A DNA stretch of 64,000 bases from Aquirickettsiella gammari. GTDB lineage: Bacteria; Pseudomonadota; Gammaproteobacteria; Diplorickettsiales; Diplorickettsiaceae. Location: positions 1,178,001 through 1,242,000 of the forward strand of contig OY969558.1 in NCBI GenBank assembly GCA_963701065.1. The letters are read 5' to 3'. The position numbers were made by a program, and so were the translations under genes. Below the pieces are notes generated by a model. The model made no database searches. It saw only the letters and a list, made by a program, of their open reading frames with translations, and was not told the origin of the DNA. Shown piece after piece: positions 55,339 through 63,828 of the stretch (position 1 is its first letter; the number at the start of each line of letters is the position of its first letter).

Positions 55339-55881
55339 ATGGCAAGGTTAAAAAAACATTATTTAAAGACAGTTATGGCACAATTAAAGCAAGAATTTGC
55401 TTATGAAAGTGTTATGGAAGTTCCGCGTATCACAAAAATTACACTCAATATGGGGGTAGGGGAAGCGGCGGCTAATAAGAAAATTATAGATTCCGCTGCA
55501 GCCGATATGATGTTGATTGCAGCGCAAAAGCCAATTGTAACTAAAGCAAAGAAGTCAAATGCTGGCTTTAAGATTCGTGAAGAATGGCCTATTGGTTGTA
55601 AAGTTACATTGCGTAAAAATCGTATGTACGAATTTTTAGATCGCTTGGTGAGTGTGGCAATACCTAGAATTCGTGATTTTCGTGGATTTAGTCCCCGTTC
55701 ATTCGATGGGCGTGGTAATTATAGTTTGGGTATACGCGAACAAATCGTGTTTCCTGAAATTAAGTACGATACTATCGATGCTATTCGTGGAATGGATATC
55801 ACTATTACGACTACGGCAAAGACTGATAAAGAAGGACGGGCTTTATTAGCAGCATTTGATTTTCCGTTTAAAGAGAATTAA
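55339..55881 (+). CDS. rplE: 50S ribosomal protein L5
   Basis: This 180-residue L5 binds 5S rRNA and P-site tRNA. It starts at ATG 55339, with AGGTGAG upstream; a TTG one codon earlier is less likely. Signatures VPRITKITLNMGVGEA and RDFRGFSPRSFDGRGNY are complete. Confidence 0.97.
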   Translation: MARLKKHYLKTVMAQLKQEFAYESVMEVPRITKITLNMGVGEAAANKKIIDSAAADMMLIAAQKPIVTKAKKSNAGFKIREEWPIGCKVTLRKNRMYEFLDRLVSVAIPRIRDFRGFSPRSFDGRGNYSLGIREQIVFPEIKYDTIDAIRGMDITITTTAKTDKEGRALLAAFDFPFKEN

Positions 55882-55886
55882 TACTT

Positions 55887-56192
55887 ATGGCAAAGAAAAG
55901 TGTAATTATGCGCCAAAAAAAGCGCGAACTTATCGTAAAAAAGTATGCGTTAAGACGTGCTGAGCTAAAAGAGATTATATATAGCGTTAAAGCATCTGAT
56001 GAAGATAAATGGTTAGCGCAACAAAAAATACAATTACTTCCACGTGATTCTTCGCCGGTTCGATTACGAAATCGTTGTCGTTTAACAGGTCGTCCACGAG
56101 GGGTTTACAGTCACTTTGGGTTGTCTCGAAATATGCTTCGGCTTTATGCTATGAAAGGTGAGCTGCCTGGATTAGTTAAGTCGAGTTGGTAA
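55887..56192 (+). CDS. rpsN: 30S ribosomal protein S14 (zinc-free long form)
   Basis: This 101-residue S14 is of the long type without the two CXXC motifs, so it does not need zinc. The C-terminal part is RNRCRLTGRPRGVYSHFGLSR.... It lies 5 bp after rplE. Confidence 0.97.
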   Translation: MAKKSVIMRQKKRELIVKKYALRRAELKEIIYSVKASDEDKWLAQQKIQLLPRDSSPVRLRNRCRLTGRPRGVYSHFGLSRNMLRLYAMKGELPGLVKSSW

Positions 56193-56202
56193 GGTAAAAA
56201 AT

Positions 56203-56598
56203 ATGAGTATGCAAGATCCTATCGCAGATATGCTCTGTCGAATAAAAAATGCGCAAGCCATAGAAAAACCTACGGTTTCTATGCCTTCATCCAAAATAAA
56301 ATTAGCGATTGCAAAGTTATTAAAAGAAGAAGGTTATATATCCGATTTTCAATGTGAAGAAATGGGTTTTAAATCTTCACTGACATTATTTTTAAAATAT
56401 CATCTGGATAAACCGGTTATCGCTTCACTAAAGCGGGTTAGCCGTCCGGGATTGAGGATTTATCGTTCAGCGACTGATTTGCCTAAAGTGGTCGCCGGTT
56501 TGGGTGTTGCTATTATTTCTACTTCAAAAGGCTTAATGACTGATAGGGCCGCTCGTGCTTTAGGTCAAGGCGGCGAAGTTATTGCTATCGTTGAATAA
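56203..56598 (+). CDS. rpsH: 30S ribosomal protein S8
   Basis: This 131-residue S8 begins MSMQDPIADMLCRIKNAQ and ends with the family motif STSKGLMTDRAARALGQGGEV. In E. coli S8 is the spc-operon repressor, acting at rplE; no such site was identified here. Confidence 0.97.
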   Translation: MSMQDPIADMLCRIKNAQAIEKPTVSMPSSKIKLAIAKLLKEEGYISDFQCEEMGFKSSLTLFLKYHLDKPVIASLKRVSRPGLRIYRSATDLPKVVAGLGVAIISTSKGLMTDRAARALGQGGEVIAIVE

Positions 56599-56616
56599 AC
56601 GTAATAAAAGGTTAGT

Positions 56617-57147
56617 ATGTCAAGAGTTGCAAAAAATCCAATAAGTTTCGGCGATGCAGAGATCACGCTGGATGGTGATACCTTAGTTATCAAGGGAAGC
56701 AAAGGCGTATTAAATTTTAAGCTAGCTAAGCGGGTAAATATTGAAATGCGTGATAAAGCATTACAAGTTAGTCCGGCTGATGATAGCACTGAAGCAGATG
56801 CTTTAGCCGGCACTACGCGCGCCAATCTTGCTAATGCTATTGTCGGTGTTGTGCAAGGGTTTAAAAAGGTACTGCAATTGGTAGGGGTTGGTTATCGTGC
56901 CAATGTACAAGGCAAAAAAATAAATCTAACCTTGGGTTTTTCGCACCCGGTTGTTTACGACATACCTGAAGGCATCAGCATAGCAACAACGACCCCGACA
57001 GAAATTGTGATTCAAGGGGCCGATCGACAGTTGGTAGGGCAAGTAGCCGCAGAAATACGTCGATATCGTCCACCTGAGCCTTATAAAGGCAAAGGTGTTC
57101 GCTATGCAGATGAGCGCATCAAGTTAAAAGAAACTAAGAAAAAATAG
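56617..57147 (+). CDS. rplF: 50S ribosomal protein L6
   Basis: This 176-residue L6 near the GTPase centre has two related domains. The C-terminal signature PPEPYKGKGVRYADERIKLK is intact. Confidence 0.98.
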   Translation: MSRVAKNPISFGDAEITLDGDTLVIKGSKGVLNFKLAKRVNIEMRDKALQVSPADDSTEADALAGTTRANLANAIVGVVQGFKKVLQLVGVGYRANVQGKKINLTLGFSHPVVYDIPEGISIATTTPTEIVIQGADRQLVGQVAAEIRRYRPPEPYKGKGVRYADERIKLKETKKK

Positions 57148-57163
57148 TCATTTAGAGGTAGGC

Positions 57164-57526
57164 ATGTTAGACAAGAAGTTAAAGCGAAAACGCAGGGCAA
57201 CAAAGACACGTGCTAAGATACGGCAACTCGGTGTTCCTCGTCTTTGTGTGGGACGTACTTCTAAGCACATTTATGCGCAAATTATTGTTTCTGCAGAAAA
57301 GGGTGATAAGGTATTAGCGAGTGCTTCTACGCTGGATAAAGAGATTAAGACCCTAGGTAGTTTTGCAAATAACATAAAATCAGCGACAGTGATAGGTGAT
57401 TTTATCGCGAAAAGAGCATTGGCGGCTGGAATCAATCAGGTTGCTTTTGATCGTTCAGGCTTTAAGTACCATGGTTGTATTAAGGCATTGGCAGAGGCAG
57501 CCCGGGAAGCCGGCTTGCCCTTTTAA
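57164..57526 (+). CDS. rplR: 50S ribosomal protein L18
   Basis: This 120-residue 5S rRNA-binding protein has a basic N-terminus (KKLKRKRRATKTRAKIR) and the core RPRLCVGRTSKHIYAQ-like segment VPRLCVGRTSKHIYAQI. The C-terminus has FDRSGFKYHGCIKALAEAAREAGL. Confidence 0.97.
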   Translation: MLDKKLKRKRRATKTRAKIRQLGVPRLCVGRTSKHIYAQIIVSAEKGDKVLASASTLDKEIKTLGSFANNIKSATVIGDFIAKRALAAGINQVAFDRSGFKYHGCIKALAEAAREAGLPF

Positions 57527-57544
57527 TTAAAAGGTTATTCATCG

Positions 57545-58048
57545 ATGAGTTTTGATCAATCAACAAAAAGTGATGGCTTGCAAGAAAAATTAATTGCAGT
57601 TAATCGTCACGCTAAAGTCGTTAAAGGCGGTCGTATTTTTAGCTTTGCAGCAGGTGTTGTTGTAGGCGATGGTAAAGGCCGAATTGGATTTAGTAAACGT
57701 CCGGCACGAGAAGTCTCTGTAGCGATGCAAAAAGCTTTAGAAAAGGCACGCCGTGATATGCTTTATATTGAGTTGAATAATCACACTGTTTTTCATAGGT
57801 TGGAAGGCCGTCATGGTGCCACTAAAGTAATTATACTGCCTGCGGTAGAGGGTACCGGTATTATTGCCGGCGGTCCTATGCGGGCTATTTTTGAAGTAGT
57901 GGGTATTAAAAATGTGATTGCTAAGATTATAGGTTCCTCCAATCGAATTAATGTGGTTCGTGCGACCTTAAAGGCATTGTCGGGCATGTCAACACCGGAA
58001 ATGATCGCTGATAAGCGCGGAAAATCAATTAAAGAAATTTACGAATAA
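57545..58048 (+). CDS. rpsE: 30S ribosomal protein S5
   Basis: This 167-residue S5 helps translational accuracy. The N-terminal double-stranded RNA-binding domain has KVVKGGRIFSFAAGVVVGDG, and the C-terminal domain has GTGIIAGGPMRAIFEVVGI. The spectinomycin-site loop looks wild type. Confidence 0.98.
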   Translation: MSFDQSTKSDGLQEKLIAVNRHAKVVKGGRIFSFAAGVVVGDGKGRIGFSKRPAREVSVAMQKALEKARRDMLYIELNNHTVFHRLEGRHGATKVIILPAVEGTGIIAGGPMRAIFEVVGIKNVIAKIIGSSNRINVVRATLKALSGMSTPEMIADKRGKSIKEIYE

Positions 58049-58062
58049 TTAGGTAGTGTGAT

Positions 58063-58248
58063 ATGTCAGACAAAAAATTGAGATTAACCCTGCTACGTAG
58101 TATTTCAGGTCGTTTGCCCCATCATACAGCAACGGTTCTTTCGTTGGGGTTAAAGCGTTTAAATCAGGTTGTTGAAGTAAAGGACAATCTACCGATGCGT
58201 GGCATGATCGATCAAGTATCTTACTTATTAAAAGTAGAGGAAATTTAA
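58063..58248 (+). CDS. rpmD: 50S ribosomal protein L30
   Basis: This is a 61-residue L30 of normal bacterial length, with the core LRLTLLRSISGRLPHHTATVL and LKRLNQVVEVKDNLPMRGMI. It lies 2 bp before rplO. Confidence 0.96.
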   Translation: MSDKKLRLTLLRSISGRLPHHTATVLSLGLKRLNQVVEVKDNLPMRGMIDQVSYLLKVEEI

Positions 58249-58250
58249 CG

Positions 58251-58685
58251 ATGTACCTTAATACATTGAAACCCGCTCCAGATTCGAAATCACCTAAAAA
58301 GCGTGTGGGAAGAGGTATAGGTTCTGGTTTAGGAAAAACCTGTGGGCGTGGTCATAAAGGCCAGCGAGCGCGTGCAGGTGGTTTTCATAAGTTAGGCTTT
58401 GAAGGCGGACAAACGCCTTTGCAACGTCGTTTACCTAAATTTGGTTTTACTGCGCTTAAATCTGTGCCATTACAAGTATTACGTATTGACGCTTTAAATA
58501 AGGTCAATGCAGATATCATCGACCTACAAGCTTTAAAGGATAATCGCCTCATTCCATCTTTGACCAGAGAAGTGAAATTGATTGCGACAGGCAAGTTGGA
58601 AAAGTCGGTATCGGTAAGAGGAATAAAATTGAGTAAGGGAGCAGAGGCTTTAATTAAAGCAGCCGGTGGCCGCGTTGAGGCCTAA
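58251..58685 (+). CDS. rplO: 50S ribosomal protein L15
   Basis: This 144-residue L15 has the Gly/Arg-rich N-terminal extension (KRVGRGIGSGLGKTCGRGHK) and C-terminal globular domain. It is followed 5 bp later by secY. Confidence 0.97.
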   Translation: MYLNTLKPAPDSKSPKKRVGRGIGSGLGKTCGRGHKGQRARAGGFHKLGFEGGQTPLQRRLPKFGFTALKSVPLQVLRIDALNKVNADIIDLQALKDNRLIPSLTREVKLIATGKLEKSVSVRGIKLSKGAEALIKAAGGRVEA

Positions 58686-58690
58686 TTAGG

Positions 58691-60037
58691 ATGGATAAAG
58701 TAAGCCGTGCTGCGTCTTCGCTAAAGGGACGTACACAAAGTAGCGGTTTTAGTGAGCTTAAACAGCGTTTATTGTTTGTATTGTTAGCGTTGCTTGTTTA
58801 CCGTATCGGGGCGCATATTCCTGTCCCAGGTTTAGATCCACATCGCTTAGCTGATTTATTTAGCCATCAAAGTAATAGCATATTAGGTCTTTTTAATATG
58901 TTTTCTGGTGGGGCACTCTCACGCTTTACCGTTTTTGCTTTAGGTCTTTTACCTTATATTTCAGTATCTATTATTGTTCAACTACTGACTGCTGTGACAC
59001 CGGCGCTGGAAGAGCTTAAAAAGGAAGGTGAAGCGGGCCGTCGTAAACTCAACCAATATACCCGTTACGGCACGGCACTGTTAGCCTTAGTTCAAGCTGT
59101 GGGTATGGCTAAGTGGTTAGTCAGTAATCACGTTGTTTTGAATCCAGGGTTCTTTTTTTATTTTGTTGCGGCAGTAACTTTGGTGACAGGAACCTTATTT
59201 TTAATGTGGTTAGGCGAACAAATTACTGAGCATGGGATAGGTAATGGAATCTCGTTAATTATCTTTTCTGGCATAGTCTCAGGACTACCTGTCGCTATTG
59301 CCAAATCATTAGAGCAATTTAGACAAGGGCAAATTCAATTTTTAACACTACTCTGTATCTTAGCGTTAATCGTGTTAGTCACCGCATTTGTGGTATTTAT
59401 GGAGCGTGGCCAGCGACGTATTACGGTTAATTACCCGCAGCGTCAGCAAGGTAGAAAAATTTACAGTGCACAAACTAGCCATTTACCATTAAAGATTAAT
59501 ATGGCAGGTGTTATTCCGCCTATATTTGCTTCTAGTATCATGATGTTGCCAGGTACTTTTTCTAACTGGTTTGCTAATGTAAAAGGCATGAGTTGGCTTA
59601 GCAAACTTAGTTTTTTCTTATCGCCTGGGCAGCCACTTTATATCTTGCTATTTGCTGCAGCTATAGTATTCTTTTCCTTTTTCTATACCGCCCTTGTTTT
59701 TAATCCTAGGGAAACGGCAGATAATTTAAAAAAATCAGGTGCCTTTATTCCAGGTATTAGGCCAGGCGAGCAAAGTGCGCGTTACATCGATGCCACCATG
59801 ACTAGACTCACCCTAATAGGGTGTATTTATCTGGTATTGGTTGCTTTATTACCTGAATTTATGATATTCACTTGGCATGTCCCTTTTTACTTTGGGGGCA
59901 CATCCTTGTTAATTATTGTTGTGGTTATCATGGACTTTATGGTCCAGGTCCAGTCCTTGCTGATGTCGCATCAATATGAATCTTTGCTTAAAAAGGCCAA
60001 TTTGAAAGGTTTGTCAGGTCCAGGTAATGCCTATTAG
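58691..60037 (+). CDS. secY: preprotein translocase channel subunit SecY
   Basis: This 448-residue protein has ten membrane helices and forms the SecYEG pore in the inner membrane, with partners SecE and SecA encoded elsewhere in this window. Signatures are GLLPYISVSIIVQLLTAVTP-type sequence near residue 95, WLGEQITEHGIGNGISLIIF, and the cytosolic loop KKSGAFIPGIRPGEQSARYI. The length is normal. Confidence 0.98.
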   Translation: MDKVSRAASSLKGRTQSSGFSELKQRLLFVLLALLVYRIGAHIPVPGLDPHRLADLFSHQSNSILGLFNMFSGGALSRFTVFALGLLPYISVSIIVQLLTAVTPALEELKKEGEAGRRKLNQYTRYGTALLALVQAVGMAKWLVSNHVVLNPGFFFYFVAAVTLVTGTLFLMWLGEQITEHGIGNGISLIIFSGIVSGLPVAIAKSLEQFRQGQIQFLTLLCILALIVLVTAFVVFMERGQRRITVNYPQRQQGRKIYSAQTSHLPLKINMAGVIPPIFASSIMMLPGTFSNWFANVKGMSWLSKLSFFLSPGQPLYILLFAAAIVFFSFFYTALVFNPRETADNLKKSGAFIPGIRPGEQSARYIDATMTRLTLIGCIYLVLVALLPEFMIFTWHVPFYFGGTSLLIIVVVIMDFMVQVQSLLMSHQYESLLKKANLKGLSGPGNAY

Positions 60038-60152
60038 TTGCTTGGCTTTGGTAAGGCTAATTTTTTAAGGGTTGTATTCCAGCTTGTGGCCAGAAATAGC
60101 GATAAAAGGGCCAGCTTAAGTCGTATAAAGTGCTTAAATTATAGAGGTTGTT

Positions 60153-60269
60153 ATGAAAGTTAGAGCGTCCATTAAAAAAATATGCCGAAATTGTAAGCTT
60201 ATTAAGCGAAAAGGTAAGTTGAGAGTAATCTGCTCGGCTGAGGCTCGGCACAAGCAACGTCAAGGTTAA
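60153..60269 (+). CDS. rpmJ: 50S ribosomal protein L36
   Basis: This is a 38-residue protein, too short for many gene finders: MKVRASIKKICRNCKLIKRK then GKLRVICSAEARHKQRQG. The zinc ligands C11, C14, C27 and H33 are present, so this is the zinc-binding form. AGAGG lies 7 bp before the ATG. The position between secY and rpsM is conserved. Confidence 0.96.
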   Translation: MKVRASIKKICRNCKLIKRKGKLRVICSAEARHKQRQG

Positions 60270-60442
60270 TTGGCTTGAATTTATTTTAGATACTTGGGCA
60301 ACATAAATTTTCTTGCCGGCTGTCTAAATAGAATTTAGGTAAATTAGTAGATTTTGGATGAGTGTTATTGATTTTTAGTCAGGAGTGAGCTACCCTACTG
60401 CGCCTTCTGAGATATCTTAAATTTAAGGGTTTGGAGTGAAAA

Positions 60443-60802
60443 ATGGCTAGAATAGCCGGTGTTAATATACCAATAAATAAACATGTCGTCATAGGCCTAA
60501 CGGCTATCTATGGCGTTGGCCGTTCACGAGCTCGGAAAATATGCCAAAATTTGGATATTCTGCCTGAGACTAAAGTGAAGGATCTTTTAGACGCACAGCT
60601 TGATGCGATACGTCAACAGATAATTAGCTATAAGGTAGAAGGTGATTTACGGCGAGAAGTTTCTATCAGTATTAAGCGTTTAATGGATTTAGGTTGCTAT
60701 AGAGGAATAAGGCATCGGCGTGGTTTACCGGTGCGTGGCCAACGTACTCGTACTAATGCACGTACACGTAAGGGCCCTCGTAAGATGATTCGTAAGGATT
60801 AA
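60443..60802 (+). CDS. rpsM: 30S ribosomal protein S13
   Basis: This 119-residue S13 of the head-body bridge begins MARIAGVNIPINKHVVIGLT and ends with the basic motif GLPVRGQRTRTNARTRKGPR. A 173-bp gap precedes it, in the position of the E. coli alpha-operon leader where S4 binds; I could not confirm that RNA structure. Confidence 0.98.
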   Translation: MARIAGVNIPINKHVVIGLTAIYGVGRSRARKICQNLDILPETKVKDLLDAQLDAIRQQIISYKVEGDLRREVSISIKRLMDLGCYRGIRHRRGLPVRGQRTRTNARTRKGPRKMIRKD

Positions 60803-60850
60803 GAGGCGCATGTTATTAATATAAATGTATAAGGGTAGGTATTAACTAAT

Positions 60851-61300
60851 ATGACAGATTATAGTTCACATGCTTCTCAACCATTGACTATGGCGGATAA
60901 GGCCTTAGCCGGAGCACATCGTAAGCGTAAGGAAGTTATCCCTGATGCGATAGTGCATTTAAGTACCTCATTTAATAATACGATTATTTGTATTCGTAAA
61001 GGTGGAGATACCTTAGGCATATCTTCTGCCGGAGCTTGTGACTTTAAAGGCACCAAAAAAGGCACTGCTTTTGCAGCGCGGGTTGCTTTTGAAAAAGCAA
61101 TAGAAAAAGCTTGTGACAAATATAGAGCTAAATATAAACATAATTTAGGTCGCGTTGAAGTTAGAATAAAAGGACCTGGTCAAGGGTCCGAACAAGCCAT
61201 TATGGCACTAAAGAATAAAGATATAGAGGTTACCCAGATTCTCAATGTGACGGGTGTCCCTCATAATGGTTGCCGACCTCCTAAGCGTCGTCGCGTATAG
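60851..61300 (+). CDS. rpsK: 30S ribosomal protein S11
   Basis: This 149-residue S11 of the platform has core segments STSFNNTIICIRKGGDTLG and the C-terminal VTGVPHNGCRPPKRRRV. E. coli S11 has 129 residues. The excess is mainly at the N-terminus (MTDYSSHASQPLTMADKAL), and a start at ATG 60890 is possible but lacks a ribosome binding site. Confidence 0.97.
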   Translation: MTDYSSHASQPLTMADKALAGAHRKRKEVIPDAIVHLSTSFNNTIICIRKGGDTLGISSAGACDFKGTKKGTAFAARVAFEKAIEKACDKYRAKYKHNLGRVEVRIKGPGQGSEQAIMALKNKDIEVTQILNVTGVPHNGCRPPKRRRV

Positions 61301-61331
61301 AATAAATTAATCATGGGGAGTAATAGATTTA

Positions 61332-61952
61332 ATGGCTAGATACCGAGGTCCTACTTGTAAGTTGGCACGCCGACTGGGAACTGATTTACAGTTAAAAAGT
61401 GGCATACGTGCACTCGATAGCAAATGTAAGTTAGCTACGCCTCCTGGTATGCATGGCGTTAAGCGTGGAAGACTATCTGAATTTGGTGTTTTATTTCGAC
61501 AAAAGCAATTAATTCGACGTACTTATGGCGTGCTTGAAAGGCAGTTTCGACTTTATTATGCGAAAGCCTCTAAGCGTAAAGGGATTACTGGCGAAAATTT
61601 ATTGAAATTATTGGAATGTCGCTTGGATAATGTTATTTTTCGTATGGGATTTTCTGCGACGCGTGCAGAGGCAAGACAATTAGTTTCACACCGTTCAATA
61701 AAAGTGAATGGGCATATTGTGAACATCCCTTCTTATCAAGTTAAGGTAGGCGATGTTATTGAGATTAAAGAAAAAAGTAAGACGCAAACTCGTATTCAAG
61801 CGGCACTAGAACTCGCGAAGCAAAAACCTCAGCCTAGCTGGATAGATGTGGATTCCACTAAATTACAAGGACTTGTAAAGTTAATTCCTGAGCGTAGCGA
61901 ATTGCCTTTAGAATTTAATGAGAATCTAGTCGTTGAGTATTACTCTAAGTAA
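61332..61952 (+). CDS. rpsD: 30S ribosomal protein S4
   Basis: This 206-residue S4 is a primary 16S rRNA-binding protein and autogenous repressor of the alpha operon in E. coli. It has the S4 RNA-binding domain (LECRLDNVIFRMGFSATRAE, SHRSIKVNGHIVNIPSYQVK). The length matches E. coli. Confidence 0.98.
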   Translation: MARYRGPTCKLARRLGTDLQLKSGIRALDSKCKLATPPGMHGVKRGRLSEFGVLFRQKQLIRRTYGVLERQFRLYYAKASKRKGITGENLLKLLECRLDNVIFRMGFSATRAEARQLVSHRSIKVNGHIVNIPSYQVKVGDVIEIKEKSKTQTRIQAALELAKQKPQPSWIDVDSTKLQGLVKLIPERSELPLEFNENLVVEYYSK

Positions 61953-61963
61953 GAAGGTAGCCC

Positions 61964-63010
61964 ATGTCGACGAATGTTAAGAAGTTTTTAACCCCACAAA
62001 CCATCGAAGTGCAAAGTATTTCGCAAAATAGAGCGATGATCACATTGCAGCCTTTTGAAGCTGGATTTGGTCATACCTTGGGAAATGCGCTACGTCGTAT
62101 ATTGCTATCCTCTATGCCAGGTTGTGCTGTTGTTGAAGCAAAAATTGAAGGTGTACTTCATGAGTACAGCAGTTTAGAAGGGGTACAAGAAGATATTATC
62201 GATATTTTGCTGAACCTAAAAGGTATCGCTTTTATTTTGCATGATAAAGAAGAAGTAACGCTTGAATTAATAAAAAATACCGTAGGGCCTATTTGTGCCG
62301 GTGATATCATTTTACCTCATGATGTAGAAGTCAAAAATCCTGAGTATGTGATTGCTCATTTGACAAAACCTAAAGAATTTAAAATGACGCTTAAAGTAGT
62401 AAGAGGGCGCGGTTATCAACCCGCTTCGTTACGTAAGATCAATGAGGAATATGTAAGTGAAGTAGGTAGTCTACAACTTGATGCGCGCTTTAATCCTATT
62501 TTACGCGCCACTTATGCGGTTGAAAATGCACGAGTGGAACAACGTACTGACCTCGATAAGTTAGTTATTGATCTGGAAACTAATGGTACTATTGAACCTG
62601 AAGAAGCGATACGTCGAGCCGCTACGATTATACAAGAACAATTACACACCTTTGTTGAATTACAACATGAAACAGAGGATGAAGTCGTAGAAGACTTAGA
62701 TGATATTAATCCTATGTTATTGCTTCCTGTTGATGAATTAGAATTAACCGTTCGTGCTGCTAATTGTTTGAAGGCGGAACATATTTATCGCATTGCTGAT
62801 TTAGTCACGAAAACAGAATCTGAGCTTTTATCAACGCCTAACTTAGGTAAAGTTTCCTTATGGGAAATTAAAACCGCTTTACAAAAGCGAAGTTTGTCTT
62901 TAGGAATGGATGTTCCTATTCAACAACTTACTTCACTTAGAAAATCTTTGGAAGGCAATACAGAAGAGTCAGAAAAATTAGAAAAAACTGAAGATATTAA
63001 TAAAGATTAA
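61964..63010 (+). CDS. rpoA: DNA-directed RNA polymerase alpha subunit
   Basis: This 348-residue alpha subunit has an N-terminal assembly domain (LQPFEAGFGHTLGNALRRIL) and a C-terminal DNA/activator-binding domain (VDELELTVRAANCLKAEHIY, TPNLGKVSLWEIKTAL). It is about 19 residues longer than E. coli alpha because of an acidic tail (GNTEESEKLEKTEDINKD). Confidence 0.98.
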   Translation: MSTNVKKFLTPQTIEVQSISQNRAMITLQPFEAGFGHTLGNALRRILLSSMPGCAVVEAKIEGVLHEYSSLEGVQEDIIDILLNLKGIAFILHDKEEVTLELIKNTVGPICAGDIILPHDVEVKNPEYVIAHLTKPKEFKMTLKVVRGRGYQPASLRKINEEYVSEVGSLQLDARFNPILRATYAVENARVEQRTDLDKLVIDLETNGTIEPEEAIRRAATIIQEQLHTFVELQHETEDEVVEDLDDINPMLLLPVDELELTVRAANCLKAEHIYRIADLVTKTESELLSTPNLGKVSLWEIKTALQKRSLSLGMDVPIQQLTSLRKSLEGNTEESEKLEKTEDINKD

Positions 63011-63028
63011 TTTAAAGGGTTATGTGTT

Positions 63029-63400
63029 ATGCGTCATCTTAATTCCGGCCGACGATTAGGCCGAACATCCAGTCATAGAATTGCGATGTTTCGTAATATG
63101 GTTGCTTCTTTGTTAACAAAGGAAATCATATGTACCACCTTAGCTAAAGCTAAAGAATTGCGCCGAGTTGCAGAACCCTTGATTACTTTGGCTAAAATAG
63201 ACGGTGTTGCACATAGACGCCTTGCATTTGATCGTTTACGTAATAAAGAGGCGGTAGCAACTCTTTTTAATACGCTGGGTCCTCGTTTTAAAGAGAGGTC
63301 TGGCGGATATTTACGTATTATGAAGTGTGGGTTTCGTGCAGGGGACTGTGCGCCGATGGCAATGGTTGAGCTTGTTGAGCGTTCAGAAAATAGCGCTTAG
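63029..63400 (+). CDS. rplQ: 50S ribosomal protein L17
   Basis: This 123-residue L17 is at the tunnel exit (MRHLNSGRRLGRTSSHRIAMFRNM continuing into AKELRRVAEPLITLAK). It is the last gene of the alpha operon and faces a convergent HPt gene across a shared hairpin. Confidence 0.97.
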   Translation: MRHLNSGRRLGRTSSHRIAMFRNMVASLLTKEIICTTLAKAKELRRVAEPLITLAKIDGVAHRRLAFDRLRNKEAVATLFNTLGPRFKERSGGYLRIMKCGFRAGDCAPMAMVELVERSENSA

Positions 63401-63435
63401 TTCTGTATAGCGGGTATCTTCCTCATCGCGTTGTT

Positions 63436-63488
63436 TAATTACACTGTAAAATTAAGTTGTCTATTGCATAGGTTTTACAGTTTAATTA
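63436..63488. terminator. bidirectional terminator between rplQ and the HPt gene
   Basis: 16-nt arms (63436-63451 and 63473-63488) pair with one mismatch around a 21-nt loop that itself contains a small stem. The right arm overlaps the HPt stop codon. A/T tracts flank both sides, so it could work on both strands. Confidence 0.6.
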
Positions 63489-63828
63489 TTTCTTTTGCCT
63501 TATCTAAAGCGACGTCAATTTCTTTGTTGAATGCACCTAACAGTTCATCAGCATAGTTATGATTCTTTATGCTATGCTCAAGCGCGATTAAGCTTTCTTT
63601 AAGCCTTAATAGACCACAATACACACAAGAGCCATGTAGCTTATGTAATAAATCGATCAACTTTTGTTGTTCTTGTTTTTGGTAAGCGCGGTTAATTTTT
63701 ATTTTTATGTTGGGTGTTTCCTCTATAAATATTTCGAGTAACTCGCGTAATAATTGCTTAGAATTTTTGTTGAATGCTTTAGCTAAATTCTCATCAATAA
63801 TGGCCAGATGAGATAATTTTTTTTGCAT
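63475..63828 (-). CDS. stand-alone HPt phosphotransfer protein, BarA/LetS-like
   Basis: This 117-residue helical protein has the histidine phosphotransfer motif LLHKLHGSCVYCGLLRLKESL, closely resembling the C-terminal HPt domain of BarA/GacS/LetS hybrid kinases (E. coli BarA: HKLHGSCGYSG). The phosphorylated residue should be the first His of HKLHG. The start is the ATG at 63828. The frame is open for another 50 codons upstream to a TAG but has no canonical start and no kinase-like sequence. It may be a free phosphotransfer protein of the LetS/LetA-type virulence switch, or the leftover end of a broken kinase gene. Confidence 0.85.
   Translation of the reverse strand: MQKKLSHLAIIDENLAKAFNKNSKQLLRELLEIFIEETPNIKIKINRAYQKQEQQKLIDLLHKLHGSCVYCGLLRLKESLIALEHSIKNHNYADELLGAFNKEIDVALDKAKEIIKL

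Noticed and set aside
60270..60442. Alpha-operon leader RNA upstream of rpsM
   Set aside because: The position fits, but I could not draw a convincing pseudoknot at the rpsM start, so it was not listed as a feature.
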